64,000 bases of DNA from Crossaster papposus. Lineage: Eukaryota; Echinodermata; Asteroidea; Velatida; Solasteridae. Within the stretch, counting starts at the first letter, position 1; the number at the start of each line of letters is the position of its first letter. The notes beneath the pieces were generated by a model that saw nothing but the letters and a program-made list of their open reading frames with translations, made no database searches and had not been told where the DNA came from. The position numbers were made by a program, and so were the translations under genes. Shown here one piece after another: positions 12,706 through 24,688 of this stretch. The stretch is taken from the NCBI GenBank assembly GCA_037893245.1, contig JBAIAA010000808.1, forward strand, positions 620,001-684,000, written 5' to 3'.

Positions 12706-14710
12706 ATTTCTGTATTCTATCTCTGCGGTTCCTACTGAGCAGGCTGAGTGAGACATGTGGATATACTCTATCTCTGTCTTCTACCTCTGCTGTTCCTTCT
12801 GAGCAGGCTGAGTGAGGTGTAGATCAGACACGTCGATATACTCTATCTCTGTCTTCTACCTCTGCTGTTCCTTCTGAGCAGGCTGAGTGAGGTGTAGATC
12901 AGACACGTGGATATACTCCATCTCTGTCTTCTACCTCTGCTGTTCCTTCTGAGCAGGCTGAGTGAGGTGTAGATCAGACACGTGGATATACTCTATCTCT
13001 GTCTTCTACCTCTGATGTTCCTTCTGAGCAGGCTGAGTGAGGTGTAGATCAGACACGTGGATATACTCTATCTCTGTATTCTATCTCTGCGGTTCCTACT
13101 GAGCAGGCTGAGTGAGACATGTGGATATACTCTATCTTTGTCTTCTACCTCTGCTGTTCCTTCTGAGCGGGCTGAGTGAGGTGTAGATCAGACACGTAGA
13201 TATACTCTATCTCTGTATTCTATCTCTGCTGTTCCTTCTGAGCAGGCTGAGTGAGACACGTGGATATACTCTATCTCTGTCTTCTACCTCTGCTGTTCCT
13301 TCTAAACAGGCTGAGTGAGGTGTAGATCAGACACGTGGATATACTCTATCTCTGTCTTCTACCTCTGCTGTTCCTTCTGAGCGGGCTGAGTGAGGTGTAG
13401 ATCAGACACGTAGATATACTCTATCTCTGTATTCTAACTCTGCTGTTCCTTCTGAGCAGGCTGAGTGAGACACGTGGATATACTCTATCTCTGTCTTCTA
13501 CCTCTGCTGTTCCTTCTAAACAGGCTGAGTGAGGTGTAGATCAGACACGTGGATATACTCTATCTCTGTCTTCTACATCTGCTGTTCCTTCTGAGCAGGC
13601 TGAGTGAGGTGTAGATCAGACACGTGAATATAATCTATCTCTGTCTTCTACCTCTGCTGTTCCTTCTGAGCAGGCTGAGTGAGACACGTGGATATACTCT
13701 ATCTCTGTCTTCTACCTCTGCTGTTCCTTCTGAGCAGGCTGAGTGAGGTGTAGATCAGACACGTCGATATACTCTATCTCTGTCTTCTACCTCTGCTGTT
13801 CCTTCTGAGCAGGCTGAGTGAGGTGTAGATCAGACACGTAGATATACTCTATCTCTGTATTCTATCTCTGCTGTTCCTTCTGAGCAGGCTGAGTGAGACA
13901 CGTGCATATACTCTATCTCTGTCTTCTACCTCTGCTGTTCCTTCTGAGCAGGCTGAGTGAGACACGTGGATATACTCTATCTCTGTATTCTACCTCTGAT
14001 GTTCCTTCTGAGCAGGCTGAGTGAGGTGTAGATCAGACACGTGGATATACTCTATTTCTGTATTCTATCTCTGCGGTTCCTACTGAGCAGGCTGAGTGAG
14101 ACATGTGGATATACTCTATCTCTGTCTTCTACCTCTGCTGTTCCTTCTGAGCAGGCTGAGTGAGGTGTAGATCAGACACGTCGATATACTCTATCTCTGT
14201 CTTCTACCTCTGCTGTTCCTTCTGAGCAGGCTGAGTGAGGTGTAGATCAGACACGTGGATATACTCCATCTCTGTCTTCTACCTCTGCTGTTCCTTCTGA
14301 GCATGCTGAGTGAGGTGTAGATCAGACACGTGGATATACTCTATCTCTGTCTTCTACCTCTGATGTTCCTTCTGAGCAGGCTGAGTGAGGTGTAGATCAG
14401 ACACGTGGATATACTCTATCTCTGTATTCTATCTCTGCGGTTCCTACTGAGCAGGCTGAGTGAGACATGTGGATATACTCTATCTTTGTCTTCTACCTCT
14501 GCTGTTCCTTCTGAGCGGGCTGAGTGAGGTGTAGATCAGACACGTAGATATACTCTATCTCTGTATTCTATCTCTGCTGTTCCTTCTGAGCAGGCTGAGT
14601 GAGACACGTGGATATACTCTATCTCTGTCTTCTACCTCTGCTGTTCCTTCTAAACAGGCTGAGTGAGGTGTAGATCAGACACGTGGATATACTCTATCTC
14701 TGTCTTCTAC
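12000..14710 (+). repeat. HOR, period 1348 bp, two tandem copies
   Basis: GAGCGGG is at 12031 and 13379 and again at 13165 and 14513; TCTATTTCTG is at 12703 and 14051. All are 1348 bp apart (12 x 75 + 7 x 64). The left end overlaps the tail of the 3252-bp HOR, so the 1348-bp duplication copied material already amplified there. One visible difference is GAGCATGCTG at about 14301 against GAGCAGGCTG at 12953. Similarity ends near 13362/14710, where one copy reads ACCTCTG and the other ACATCTG. Confidence 0.88.
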
Positions 14711-15889
14711 ATCTGCTGTTCCTTCTGAGCAGGCTCAGTGAGGTGTAGATCAGACACGTGAATATAATCTATCTCTGTCTTCTACCTCTGCTGTTCCTTC
14801 TGAGCAGGCTGAGTGAGACACGTGGATATACTCTATCTCTGTCTTCTACCTCTGCTGTTCCTTCTGAGCAGGCTGAGTGAGGTGTAGATCAGACACGTCG
14901 ATATACTCTATCTCTGTCTTCTACCTCTGCTGTTCCTTCTGAGCAGGCTGAGTGAGGTGTAGATCAGACACGTAGATATACTCTATCTCTGTATTCTATC
15001 TCTGCTGTTCCTTCTGAGCAGGCTGAGTGAGACACGTGCATATACTCTATCTCTGTCTTCTACCTCTGCTGTTCCTTCTGAGCAGGCTGAGTGAGACACG
15101 TGGATATACTCTATCTCTGTATTCTACATCTTCTGTTCCTTTTGAGCAGGCTGAGTGAGGTGTAGATCAGACACGTGGATATACTCTATCTCTGTCTTCT
15201 ACCTCTGATGTTCCTTCTGAGCAGGCTGAGTGAGGTGTAGATCAGACACGTGGATATACTCTATCTCTGTCTTCTACCTCTGCTGTTCCTTCTGTGCAGG
15301 CTGACCGAGGTGTAGATGAGACACGTGGATATCTTCTATCTCTGTATTCTACCTCCGCTGTTCCTTCTGAGCAGGCTGAGTGCGACACGTGGATATACTA
15401 TATCTCTGTCTTCTACCTATGCTGTTCCTTCTGAGCAGGCTGAGTGAGACACGTGGATATACTCTATCTCTGTCTTCTACCTCTGCTGTTCCTTCTGAGC
15501 AGGCTGAGTGAGACACGTGGATACACTCTATCTCTGGCTTCTACATCTGCTGTTCCTTTTGAGCAGGCTGGGTGAGGTGTAGATCAGACACGTGGATATA
15601 CTCTATCTCTGTCTTCTACCTCTGCTGTTCCCTTTGAGCAGGCTGAGTGAGGTGTAGATCAGACACGTGGATATACTCTATCTCTGTCTTCTACCTCTGC
15701 TGTTCCTTCTGAGCAGGCTGAGTAAGACACGTGGATATACTATATCTCCGTCTTCTACCTCTGCTGTTCCTTCTAAACAGGCTGAGTGAGGTGTAGATCA
15801 GACACGTGGATATACTCTATCTCTGTCTTCTACCTCTGCTGTTCCTTCTGAGCATGCTGAGTGCGGTGTAGATCAGACACGTGGATATA
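14710..15889 (+). repeat. Dispersed copy of the 5.65-6.83 kb segment (offset 9061 bp)
   Basis: TTCTGTGCAG at 6229 and 15290, and the GGATACACTC tag at 6461 and 15522, are both 9061 bp apart. The segment thus retains the monomer order present before the 75-bp excision tagged at 9362. A further copy lies 4106 bp to the right (tag at 19628; TAATCT variant at 14765 and 18871). 4106 = 30 x 75 + 29 x 64. HOR blocks were evidently shuffled over 10 kb or more, not only between neighbours. Confidence 0.8.
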
Positions 15890-17351
15890 CTCTATATATG
15901 TCTTCTACCTCTGCTGTTCCTTCTGAGTAGGCTGAGTGAGAGACGTGGATATACTCTATCTCTGTCTTCTAACTCTGCTGTTCCTTCTGAGCAGGCTGAG
16001 TGAGACACGTGGATATACTCTATCTCTGTCTTCTACCTCTGATGTTCCTTCTGAGCAGGCTGAGTGAGGTGTAGATCAGACACATGGATATACTCTATCT
16101 CTGTCTTCTACCTCTGCTGTTCCTTCTGTGCAGGCTGACCGAGGTGTAGATCAGACACGTGGATATCTTCTATCTCTGTATTCTACCTCTGCTGTTCCTT
16201 CTGAGCAGGATGAGTGAGACACGTGGATATACTATATCTCTGTCTTCTACCTATGCTGTTCCTTCTGAGCAGGCTGAGTGAGACACGTGGATATACTCTA
16301 TCTCTGTCTTCTACCTCTGCTGTTCCTTCTGAGCGGGCTGAGTGAGGTGTAGATCAGACACGTGGATATACTCTATCTGTGTCTTCTACCTCTGCTGTTC
16401 CTTCTGAGCAGGCTGAGTGAGACAAGTGGATATACTCTATCTCTGTCTTCTACCTATGCTGTTCCTTCTGAGCAGGCTGAGTGAGACACGTGGATATACT
16501 CTATCTCTGTCTTCTACCTCTGCTGTTCCCTTTGAGCAGGCTGAGTGAGGTGTAGATCAGACACGTGGATATACTCTATCTCTGTCTTCTACCTCTGCTG
16601 TTCCTTCTGAGCAGGCTGAGTAAGACACGTGGATATACTATATCTCCGTCTTCTACCTCTGCTGTTCCTTCTAAACAGGCTGAGTGAGGTGTAGATCAGA
16701 CACGTGGATATACTCTATCTCTGTCTTCTACCTCTGCTGTTCCTTCTGAGCATGCTGAGTGCGGTGTAGATCAGACACGTGGATATACTCTATATATGTC
16801 TTCTACCTCTGCTGTTCCTTCTGAGTAGGCTGAGTGAGAGACGTGGATATACTCTATCTCTGTCTTCTAACTCTGCTGTTCCTTCTGAGCAGGCTGAGTG
16901 AGACACGTGGATATACTCTATCTCTGTCTTCTACCTCTGATGTTCCTTCTGAGCAGGCTGAGTGAGGTGTAGATCAGACACATGGATATACTCTATCTCT
17001 GTCTTCTACCTCTGCTGTTCCTTCTGTGCAGGCTGACCGAGGTGTAGATCAGACACGTGGATATCTTCTATCTCTGTATTCTACCTCTGCTGTTCCTTCT
17101 GAGCAGGATGAGTGAGACACGTGGATATACTATATCTCTGTCTTCTACCTATGCTGTTCCTTCTGAGCAGGCTGAGTGAGACACGTGGATATACTCTATC
17201 TCTGTCTTCTACCTCTGCTGTTCCTTCTGAGCGGGCTGAGTGAGGTGTAGATCAGACACGTGGATATACTCTATCTGTGTCTTCTACCTCTGCTGTTCCT
17301 TCTGAGCAGGCTGAGTGAGACAAGTGGATATACTCTATCTCTGTCTTCTAC
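15580..17351 (+). repeat. HOR, period 898 bp, two tandem copies
   Basis: The CATGCTGAGTGCGG variant is at 15853 and 16751, the CTATCTGTG variant at 16373 and 17271, and CCCTTTGAG at 15630 and 16528, all 898 bp apart (6 x 75 + 7 x 64, the only HOR here with more S than L). Both copies share ACACATGG near 16080 and 16978, in which the CpG of CACGTG has become CA. The right edge near 16453/17351 is where CCTATGCTG and CCTCTGCTG diverge. Confidence 0.88.
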
Positions 17352-18785
17352 CTCTGCTGTTCCTTCTGAGCAGGCTGAGTGAGACACGTGGATATACTCT
17401 ATCTCTGTATTCTACATCTGCTGTTCCTTGTGAGCAGGCTGAGTGAGGTGTAGATCAGACACGTGGATATACTCCATCTCTGTCTTCTACCTCTGCTGTT
17501 CCTTCTGAGCAGGCTGAGTGAGGTGTATATCAGACACGTGGATATACTCTATCTCTGTCTTCTACCTCTGATGTTCCTTCTGAGCAGGCTGAGTGAGGTG
17601 TAGATCAGACACGTGGATATACTCTATCTCTGTCTTCTACCTCTGCTGTTCCTTCTGTGCAGGCTGACCGAGATGTAGATGAGACACGTGGATATCTTCT
17701 ATCTCTGTATTCTACCTCTGCTGTTCCTTCTGAGCAGGCTGAGTGAGACACGTGGATATACTATATCTCTGTCTTCTACCTATGCTGTTCCTTCTGAGCA
17801 GGCTGAGTGAGACACGTGGATATACTCTATCTCTGTCTTCTACCTCTGCTGTTCCTTCTGAGCAGGCTGAGTGAGACACGTGGATATACTCTATCTCTGT
17901 CTTCTACATCTGATGTTCCTTTTGAGCAGGCTGAGTGAGGTGTAGATCAGACACGTGGATATACTCTATCTCTGTCTTCTACCTCTGCTGTTCCTTTTGA
18001 GCAGGCTGAGTGAGGTGTAGATCAGACACGTGGATATACTCTATCTCTGTCTTCTACCTCTGCTGTTCCTTCTGAGCAGGCTGAGTGAGACACGTGGATA
18101 TACTATATCTCCGTCTTCTACCTCTGCTGTTCCTTCTGAGCAGGCTGAGTGAGGTGTAGATCAGACACGTGGATATACTCTATCTCTGTATTCTATCTCT
18201 GCTGTTCCTTCTGAGCAGGCTGAGTGAGACACGTGGATATACTCTATCTCTGTCTTCTACCTCTGCTGTTCCTTCTAAACAGGCTGAGTGAGGTGTAGAT
18301 GAGACACGTGGATATACTCTATCTCTGTCTTCTACCTCTGCTGTTCCTTCTGAGCATGCTGAGTGAGGTGTAGATCAGACACGTGGATATACTCTATATA
18401 TGTCTTCTACCTCTGCTGTTCCTTCTGAGTAGGCTGAGTGAGAGACGTGGATATACTCTATCTCTGTCTTCTACCTCTGCTGTTCCTTCTGAGCAGGCTG
18501 AGTGAGACACGTGGATATACTCTATCTCTGTCTTCTACCTCTGCTGTTCCTTCTGAGCAGGCTGGGTGAGACACGTGGATATACTCTATCTCTGTCTTCT
18601 ACCTCTGCTGTTCCTTCTGAGCAGGCTGAGTGAGACACGTGGATATACTCCATCTCTGTATTTTACATCTGCTGTTCCTTTTGAGCAGGCTGAGTGAGGT
18701 GTAGATCAGACACGTGGATATACTCCATCTCTGTCTTCTACCTCTGCTGTTCCTTCTGAGCAGGCTGAGTGAGGTGTAGATCAGA

Positions 18786-18791
18786 CACGTG
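18786..18791. promoter_or_regulatory. CACGTG palindrome (E-box/G-box type), example of a site present in most monomers
   Basis: CACGTG is a perfect 6-bp palindrome at positions 2-7 of the monomer. It matches the known core bound by bHLH-ZIP proteins (MYC/MAX, USF, MITF/TFE in animals; Cbf1 in yeast; G-box factors in plants). It recurs every 64 or 75 bp with the flanks GACACGTGGATATAC. Minority monomers carry CACGTA (15-20), CACGTC (near 3586 and 5833), CATGTG (near 713), GACGTG (near 292), CAAGTG or CAGGTG (near 52331 and 52401). The motif is seen; binding in vivo is inference. Confidence 0.6.
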
Positions 18792-18848
18792 GATATACTC
18801 TATCTCTGTCTTCTACCTCTGCTGTTCCTTCTGAGCAGGCTGAGTGAG

Positions 18849-18859
18849 GTGTAGATCAG
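18849..18859 (+). repeat. 11-bp module that distinguishes L from S monomers
   Basis: GTGTAGATCAG is present in L and absent in S copies. It carries a GATC, so GATC marks L monomers. Recurrent variants sit inside it: GTGTATATCAG (for example near 8090 and 11342), GTGTAGATGAG (for example near 1201 and 6248) and GTAAAGATCAG (at 7800, 11052 and 31269). At 11 bp it is close to one turn of B-DNA, so its gain or loss hardly changes the rotational setting of the next CACGTG. Confidence 0.9.
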
Positions 18860-18864
18860 ACACG

Positions 18865-19995
18865 TGGATATAATCTATCTCTGTCTTCTACCTCTGCTGT
18901 TCCTTCTGAGCAGGCTGAGTGAGACACGTGGATATACTCTATCTCTGTCTTCTACCTCTGCTGTTCCTTCTGAGCAGGCTGAGTGAGGTGTAGATCAGAC
19001 ACGTCGATATACTCTATCTCTGTCTTCTACCTCTGCTGTTCCTTCTGAGCAGGCTGAGTGAGGTGTAGATCAGACACGTAGATATACTCTATCTCTGTAT
19101 TCTATCTCTGCTGTTCCTTCTGAGCAGGCTGAGTGAGACACGTGCATATACTCTATCTATGTCTTCTACCTCTGCTGTTCCTTCTGAGCAGGCTGAGTGA
19201 GACACGTGGATATACTCTATCTCTGTATTCTACATCTTCTGTTCCTTTTGAGCAGGCTGAGTGAGGTGTAGATCAGACACGTGGATATACTCTATCTCTG
19301 TCTTCTACCTCTGACGTTCCTTCTGAGCAGGCTGAGTGAGGTGTAGATCAGACACGTGGATATACTCTATCTCTGTCTTCTACCTCTGCTGTTCCTTCTG
19401 TGCAGGCTGACCGAGGTGTAGATGAGACACGTGGATATCTTCTATCTCTGTATTCTACCTCTGCTGTTCCTTCTGAGCAGGCTGAGTGAGACACGTGGAT
19501 ATACTATATCTCTGTCTTCTACCTATGATGTTCCTTCTGAGCAGGCTGAGTGAGACACGTGGATATACTCTATCTCTGTCTTCTACCTCTGCTGTTCCTT
19601 CTGAGCAGGCTGAGTGAGACACGTGGATACACTCTATCTCTGGCTTCTACATCTGCTGTTCCTTTTGAGCAGGCTGGGTGAGGTGTAGATCAGACACGTG
19701 GATATACTCTATCTCTGTCTTCTACCTCTGCTGTTCCCTTTGAGCAGGCTGAGTGAGGTGTAGATCAGACACGTGGATATACTCTATCTCTGTCTTCTAC
19801 CTCTGCTGTTCCTTCTTAGCAGGCTGAGTAAGACACGTGGATATACTATATCTCCGTCTTCTACCTCTGCTGTTCCTTCTAAACAGGCTGAGTGAGGTGT
19901 AGATCAGACACGTGGATATACTCTATCTCTGTCTTCTACCTCTGCTGTTCCTTCTGAGCATGCTGAGTGCGGTGTAGATCAGACACGTGGATATA
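18865..19995 (+). repeat. Copy of 14.76-15.89 kb embedded in the 2866-bp HOR
   Basis: TAATCT (14765, 18871) and the GGATACACTC tag (15522, 19628) share a 4106-bp offset. At the right end, near 19995-20030, CTCTATATATG runs into CCTATGCTG. These variants belong to separate monomers in the 16.8-17.2 kb region, so this is a junction monomer left by loss of 342 bp relative to that region (offset 3208 to its left, 2866 to its right). Confidence 0.78.
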
Positions 19996-21002
19996 CTCTA
20001 TATATGTCTTCTACCTATGCTGTTCCTTCTGAGCAGGCTGAGTGAGACACGTGGATATACTCTATCTCTGTCTTCTACCTCTGCTGTTCCTTCTGAGCGG
20101 GCTGAGTGAGGTGTAGATCAGACACGTGGATATACTCTATCTGTGTCTTCTACCTCTGCTGTTCCTTCTGAGCAGGCTGAGTGAGACAAGTGGATATACT
20201 CTATCTCTGTCTTCTACCTCTGCTGTTCCTTCTGAGCAGGCTGAGTGAGACACGTGGATATACTCTATCTCTGTATTCTACATCTGCTGTTCCTTGTGAG
20301 CAGGCTGAGTGAGGTGTAGATCAGACACGTGGATATACTCCATCTCTGTCTTCTACCTCTGCTGTTCCTTCTGAGCAGGCTGAGTGAGGTGTATATCAGA
20401 CACGTGGATATACTCTATCTCTGTCTTCTACCTCTGATGTTCCTTCTGAGCAGGCTGAGTGAGGTGTAGATCAGACACGTGGATATACTCTATCTCTGTC
20501 TTCTACCTCTGCTGTTCCTTCTGTGCAGGCTGACCGAGGTGTAGATGAGACACGTGGATATCTTCTATCTCTGTATTCTACCTCTGCTGTTCCTTCTGAG
20601 CAGGCTGAGTGAGACACGTGGATATACTATGTCTCTGTCTTCTACCTATGCTGTTCCTTCTGAGCAGGCTGAGTGAGACACGTGGATATACTCTATCTCT
20701 GTCTTCTACCTCTGCTGTTCCTTCTGAGCAGGCTGAGTGAGACACGTGGATATACTCTATCTCTGTCTTCTACATCTGATGTTCCTTTTGAGCAGGCTGA
20801 GTGAGGTGTAGATCAGACACGTGGATATACTCTATCTCTGTCTTCTACCTCTGCTGTTCCTTTTGAGCAGGCTGAGTGGGGTGTAGATCAGACACGTGGA
20901 TATACTCTATCTCTGTCTTCTACCTCTGCTGTTCCTTCTGAGCAGGCTGAGTGATACACGTGGATATACTATATCTCCGTCTTCTACCTCTGCTGTTCCT
21001 TC

Positions 21003-24000
21003 TGAGCAGGCTGAGTGAGGTGTAGATCAGACACGTGGATATACTCTATCTCTGTATTCTATCTCTGCTGTTCCTTCTGAGCAGGCTGAGTGAGACACGT
21101 GGATATACTCTATCTCTGTCTTCTACCTCTGCTGTTCCTTCTAAACAGGCTGAGTGAGGTGTAGATCAGACACGTGGATATACTCTATCTCTGTCTTCTA
21201 CCTCTGCTGTTCCTTCTGAGCATGCTGAGTGAGGTGTAGATCAGACACGTGGATATACTCTATATATGTCTTCTACTTCTGCTGTTCCTTCTGAGTAGGC
21301 TGAGTGAGAGACGTGGATATACTCTATCTCTGTCTTCTACCTCTGCTGTTCCTTCTGAGCAGGCTGAGTGAGACACGTGGATATACTCTATCTCTGTCTT
21401 CTACCTCTGCTGTTCCTTCTGAGCAGGCTGAGTGAGACACGTGGATATACTCTATCTCTGTCTTCTACCTCTGCTGTTCCTTCTGAGCAGGCTGAGTGAG
21501 ACACGTGGATATACTCCATCTCTGTATTCTACATCTGCTGTTCCTTTTGAGCAGGCTGAGTGAGGTGTAGATCAGACACGTGGATATACTCCATCTCTGT
21601 CTTCTACCTCTGCTGTTCCTTCTGAGCAGGCTGAGTGAGGTGTAGATCAGACACGTGGATATACTCTATCTCTGTCTTCTACCTCTGATGTTCCTTCTGA
21701 GCAGGCTGAGTGAGGTGTAGATCAGACACGTGGATATACTCTATCTCTGTATTCTATCTCTGCGGTTCCTACTGAGCAGGCTGAGTGAGACATGTGGATA
21801 TACTCTATCTCTGTCTTCTACCTCTGCTGTTCCTTCTGAGCGGGCTGAGTGAGGTGTAGATCAGACACGTAGATATACTCTATCTCTGTATTCTATCTCT
21901 GCTGTTCCTTCTGAGCAGGCTGAGTGAGACACGTGGATATACTCTATCTCTGTCTTCTACCTCTGCTGTTCCTTCTAAACAGGCTGAGTGAGGTGTAGAT
22001 CAGACACGTGGATATACTCTATCTCTGTCTTCTACATCTGCTGTTCCTTCTGAGCAGGCTGAGTGAGGTGTAGATCAGACACGTGGATATAATCTATCTC
22101 TGTCTTCTACCTCTGCTGTTCCTTCTGAGCAGGCTGAGTGAGACACGTGGATATACTCTATCTCTGTCTTCTACCTCTGCTGTTCCTTCTGAGCAGGCTG
22201 AGTGAGGTGTAGATCAGACACGTCGATATACTCTATCTCTGTCTTCTACCTCTGCTGTTCCTTCTGAGCAGGCTGAGTGAGGTGTAGATCAGACACGTAG
22301 ATATACTCTATCTCTGTATTCTATCTCTGCTGTTCCTTCTGAGCAGGCTGAGTGAGACACGTGCATATACTCTATCTCTGTCTTCTACCTCTGCTGTTCC
22401 TTCTGAGCAGGCTGAGTGAGACACGTGGATATACTCTATCTCTGTATTATACATCTTCTGTTCCTTTTGAGCAGGCTGAGTGAGGTGTAGATCAGACACG
22501 TGGATATACTCTATCTCTGTCTTCTACCTCTGATGTTCCTTCTGTGCAGGCTGACCGAGGTGTAGATGAGACACGTGGATATCTTCTATCTCTGTATTCT
22601 ACCTCTGCTGTTCCTTCTGAGCAGGCTGAGTGAGACACGTGGATATACTATATCTCTGTCTTCTACCTATGCTGTTCCTTCTGAGCAGGCTGAGTGAGAC
22701 ACGTGGATATACTCTATCTCTGTCTTCTACATCTGATGTTCCTTTTGAGCAGGCTGAGTGAGGTGTAGATCAGACACGTGGATATACTCTATCTCTGTCT
22801 TCTACCTCTGCTGTTCCTTTTGAGCAGGCTGAGTGAGGTGTAGATCAGACACGTGGATATACTCTATCTCTGTCTTCTACCTATGCTGTTCCTTCTGAGC
22901 AGGCTGAGTGAGACACGTGGATATACTCTATCTCTGTCTTCTACATCTGATGTTCCTTTTGAGCAGGCTGAGTGAGGTGTAGATCAGACACGTGGATATA
23001 CTCTATCTCTGTATTCTATCTCTGCTGTTCCTTCTGAGCAGGCTGAGTGAGACACGTGGATATACTCTATCTCTGTCTTCTACCTCTGCTGTTCCTTCTA
23101 AACAGGCTGAGTGAGGTGTAGATCAGACACGTGGATATACTCTATCTCTGTCTTCTACCTCTGCTGTTCCTTCTGAGCATGCTGAGTGAGGTGTAGATCA
23201 GACACGTGGATATACTCTATATATGTCTTCTACTTCTGCTGTTCCTTCTGAGTAGGCTGAGTGAGAGACGTGGATATACTCTATCTCTGTCTTCTACCTC
23301 TGCTGTTCCTTCTGAGCAGGCTGAGTGAGACACGTGGATATACTCTATCTCTGTCTTCTACCTCTGCTGTTCCTTCTGAGCAGGCTGAGTGAGACACGTG
23401 GATATACTCTATCTCTGTCTTCTACCTCTGCTGTTCCTTCTGAGCAGGCTGAGTGAGACACGTGGATATACTCCATCTCTGTATTCTACATCTGCTGTTC
23501 CTTTTGAGCAGGCTGAGTGAGGTGTAGATCAGACACGTGGATATACTCCATCTCTGTCTTCTACCTCTGCTGTTCCTTCTGAGCAGGCTGAGTGAGGTGT
23601 AGATCAGACACGTGGATATACTCTATCTCTGTCTTCTACCTCTGATGTTCCTTCTGAGCAGGCTGAGTGAGGTGTAGATCAGACACGTGGATATACTCTA
23701 TCTCTGTATTCTATCTCTGCGGTTCCTACTGAGCAGGCTGAGTGAGACATGTGGATATACTCTATCTCTGTCTTCTACCTCTGCTGTTCCTTCTGAGCGG
23801 GCTGAGTGAGGTGTAGATCAGACACGTAGATATACTCTATCTCTGTATTCTATCTCTGCTGTTCCTTCTGAGCAGGCTGAGTGAGACACGTGGATATACT
23901 CTATCTCTGTCTTCTACCTCTGCTGTTCCTTCTAAACAGGCTGAGTGAGGTGTAGATCAGACACGTGGATATACTCTATCTCTGTCTTCTACATCTGCTG

Positions 24001-24688
24001 TTCCTTCTGAGCAGGCTGAGTGAGGTGTAGATCAGACACGTGGATATAATCTATCTCTGTCTTCTACCTCTGCTGTTCCTTCTGAGCAGGCTGAGTGAGA
24101 CACGTGGATATACTCTATCTCTGTATTCTACCTCTGCTGTTCCTTCTGAGCAGGCTGAGTGAGGTGTAGATCAGACACGTCGATATACTCTATCTCTGTC
24201 TTCTACCTCTGCTGTTCCTTCTGAGCAGGCTGAGTGAGGTGTAGATCAGACACGTAGATATACTCTATCTCTGTATTCTATCTCTGCTGTTCCTTCTGAG
24301 CAGGCTGAGTGAGACACGTGCATATACTCTATCTCTGTCTTCTACCTCTGCTGTTCCTTCTGAGCAGGCTGAGTGAGACACGTGGATATACTCTATCTCT
24401 GTATTATACATCTTCTGTTCCTTTTGAGCAGGCTGAGTGAGGTGTAGATCAGACACGTGGATATACTCTATCTCTGTCTTCTACCTCTGATGTTCCTTCT
24501 GTGCAGGCTGACCGAGGTGTAGATGAGACACGTGGATATCTTCTATCTCTGTATTCTACCTCTGCTGTTCCTTCTGAGCAGGCTGAGTGAGACACGTGGA
24601 TATACTATATCTCTGTCTTCTACCTATGCTGTTCCTTCTGAGCAGGCTGAGTGAGACACGTGGATATACTCTATCTCTGTCTTCTACC
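21003..24688 (+). repeat. HOR, period 1957 bp, nearly two copies
   Basis: CTACTTCTG (TTCTACTT at 21271 and 23228) and GTATTATACATC (near 22446 and 24403) are 1957 bp apart (15 x 75 + 13 x 64). The copies differ at few sites, one being CTGTCTTC near 22164 against CTGTATTC near 24121. The right end is near 22731/24688, where CTACATCTGATG is replaced by CTACCTCTGCTG. Reverse-strand open frames of 63 codons at 22308 and 24265 are duplicates of one another through this HOR and are not genes. Confidence 0.88.
22496..22570 (+). repeat. Chimeric L monomer (GATG left half, GTGCAGG right half)
   Basis: CTCTGATGTTCCTTC and TTCTGTGCAGGCTGACC lie on consecutive L monomers elsewhere (for example 1086-1200 and 6130-6245). 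Here they are fused in one 75-bp unit, so one L monomer was lost in register. The same fusion at 24453-24527, one 1957-bp period to the right, shows that the loss predates that duplication. Confidence 0.75.

Larger units (their letters stand above)
18785..18859 (+). repeat. Reference long (L) monomer, 75 bp
   Basis: This copy has the majority base at every position and serves as the type example. CACGTG is at 18786-18791, followed by GATATACTC. The pyrimidine-rich middle runs through 18833. The core end is GAGCAGGCTGAGTGAG, and the 11-bp module GTGTAGATCAG closes the unit at 18849-18859. Composition is 14 A, 25 T, 18 C and 18 G. The frame from GTG at 18789 is open for 20 codons and then meets GTG TAG in the module, so a canonical L monomer closes this frame. 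The only CpG is inside CACGTG. Confidence 0.95.
17145..21680 (+). repeat. HOR, period 2866 bp, about 1.6 copies
   Basis: The CTATCTGTG variant at 17271 and 20137, and CCTTGTGAG at 17426 and 20292, are 2866 bp apart (22 x 75 + 19 x 64). The match runs to about 18810/21680. Several substitutions separate the copies, such as GAGATGTAG near 17670, CTATGTCTC near 20628, TTTTACATC near 18660 and CTACTTCTG near 21274, so this duplication looks older than the 3252- and 6169-bp ones. Confidence 0.85.

Noticed and set aside
18820-18840. Hairpin CTGCT/AGCAG around the GTTCCTTCTG loop in each monomer
   Set aside because: A five-base stem with a ten-base loop is weak and expected by chance; variants at these positions show no compensating changes.
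22308-22499. Reverse-strand open frames of 63-80 codons (22308, 24265, 56688, 57193, 62995)
   Set aside because: They are complements of the same monomers, duplicated by the 1957-bp and other HORs. Their translation merely repeats the monomer.
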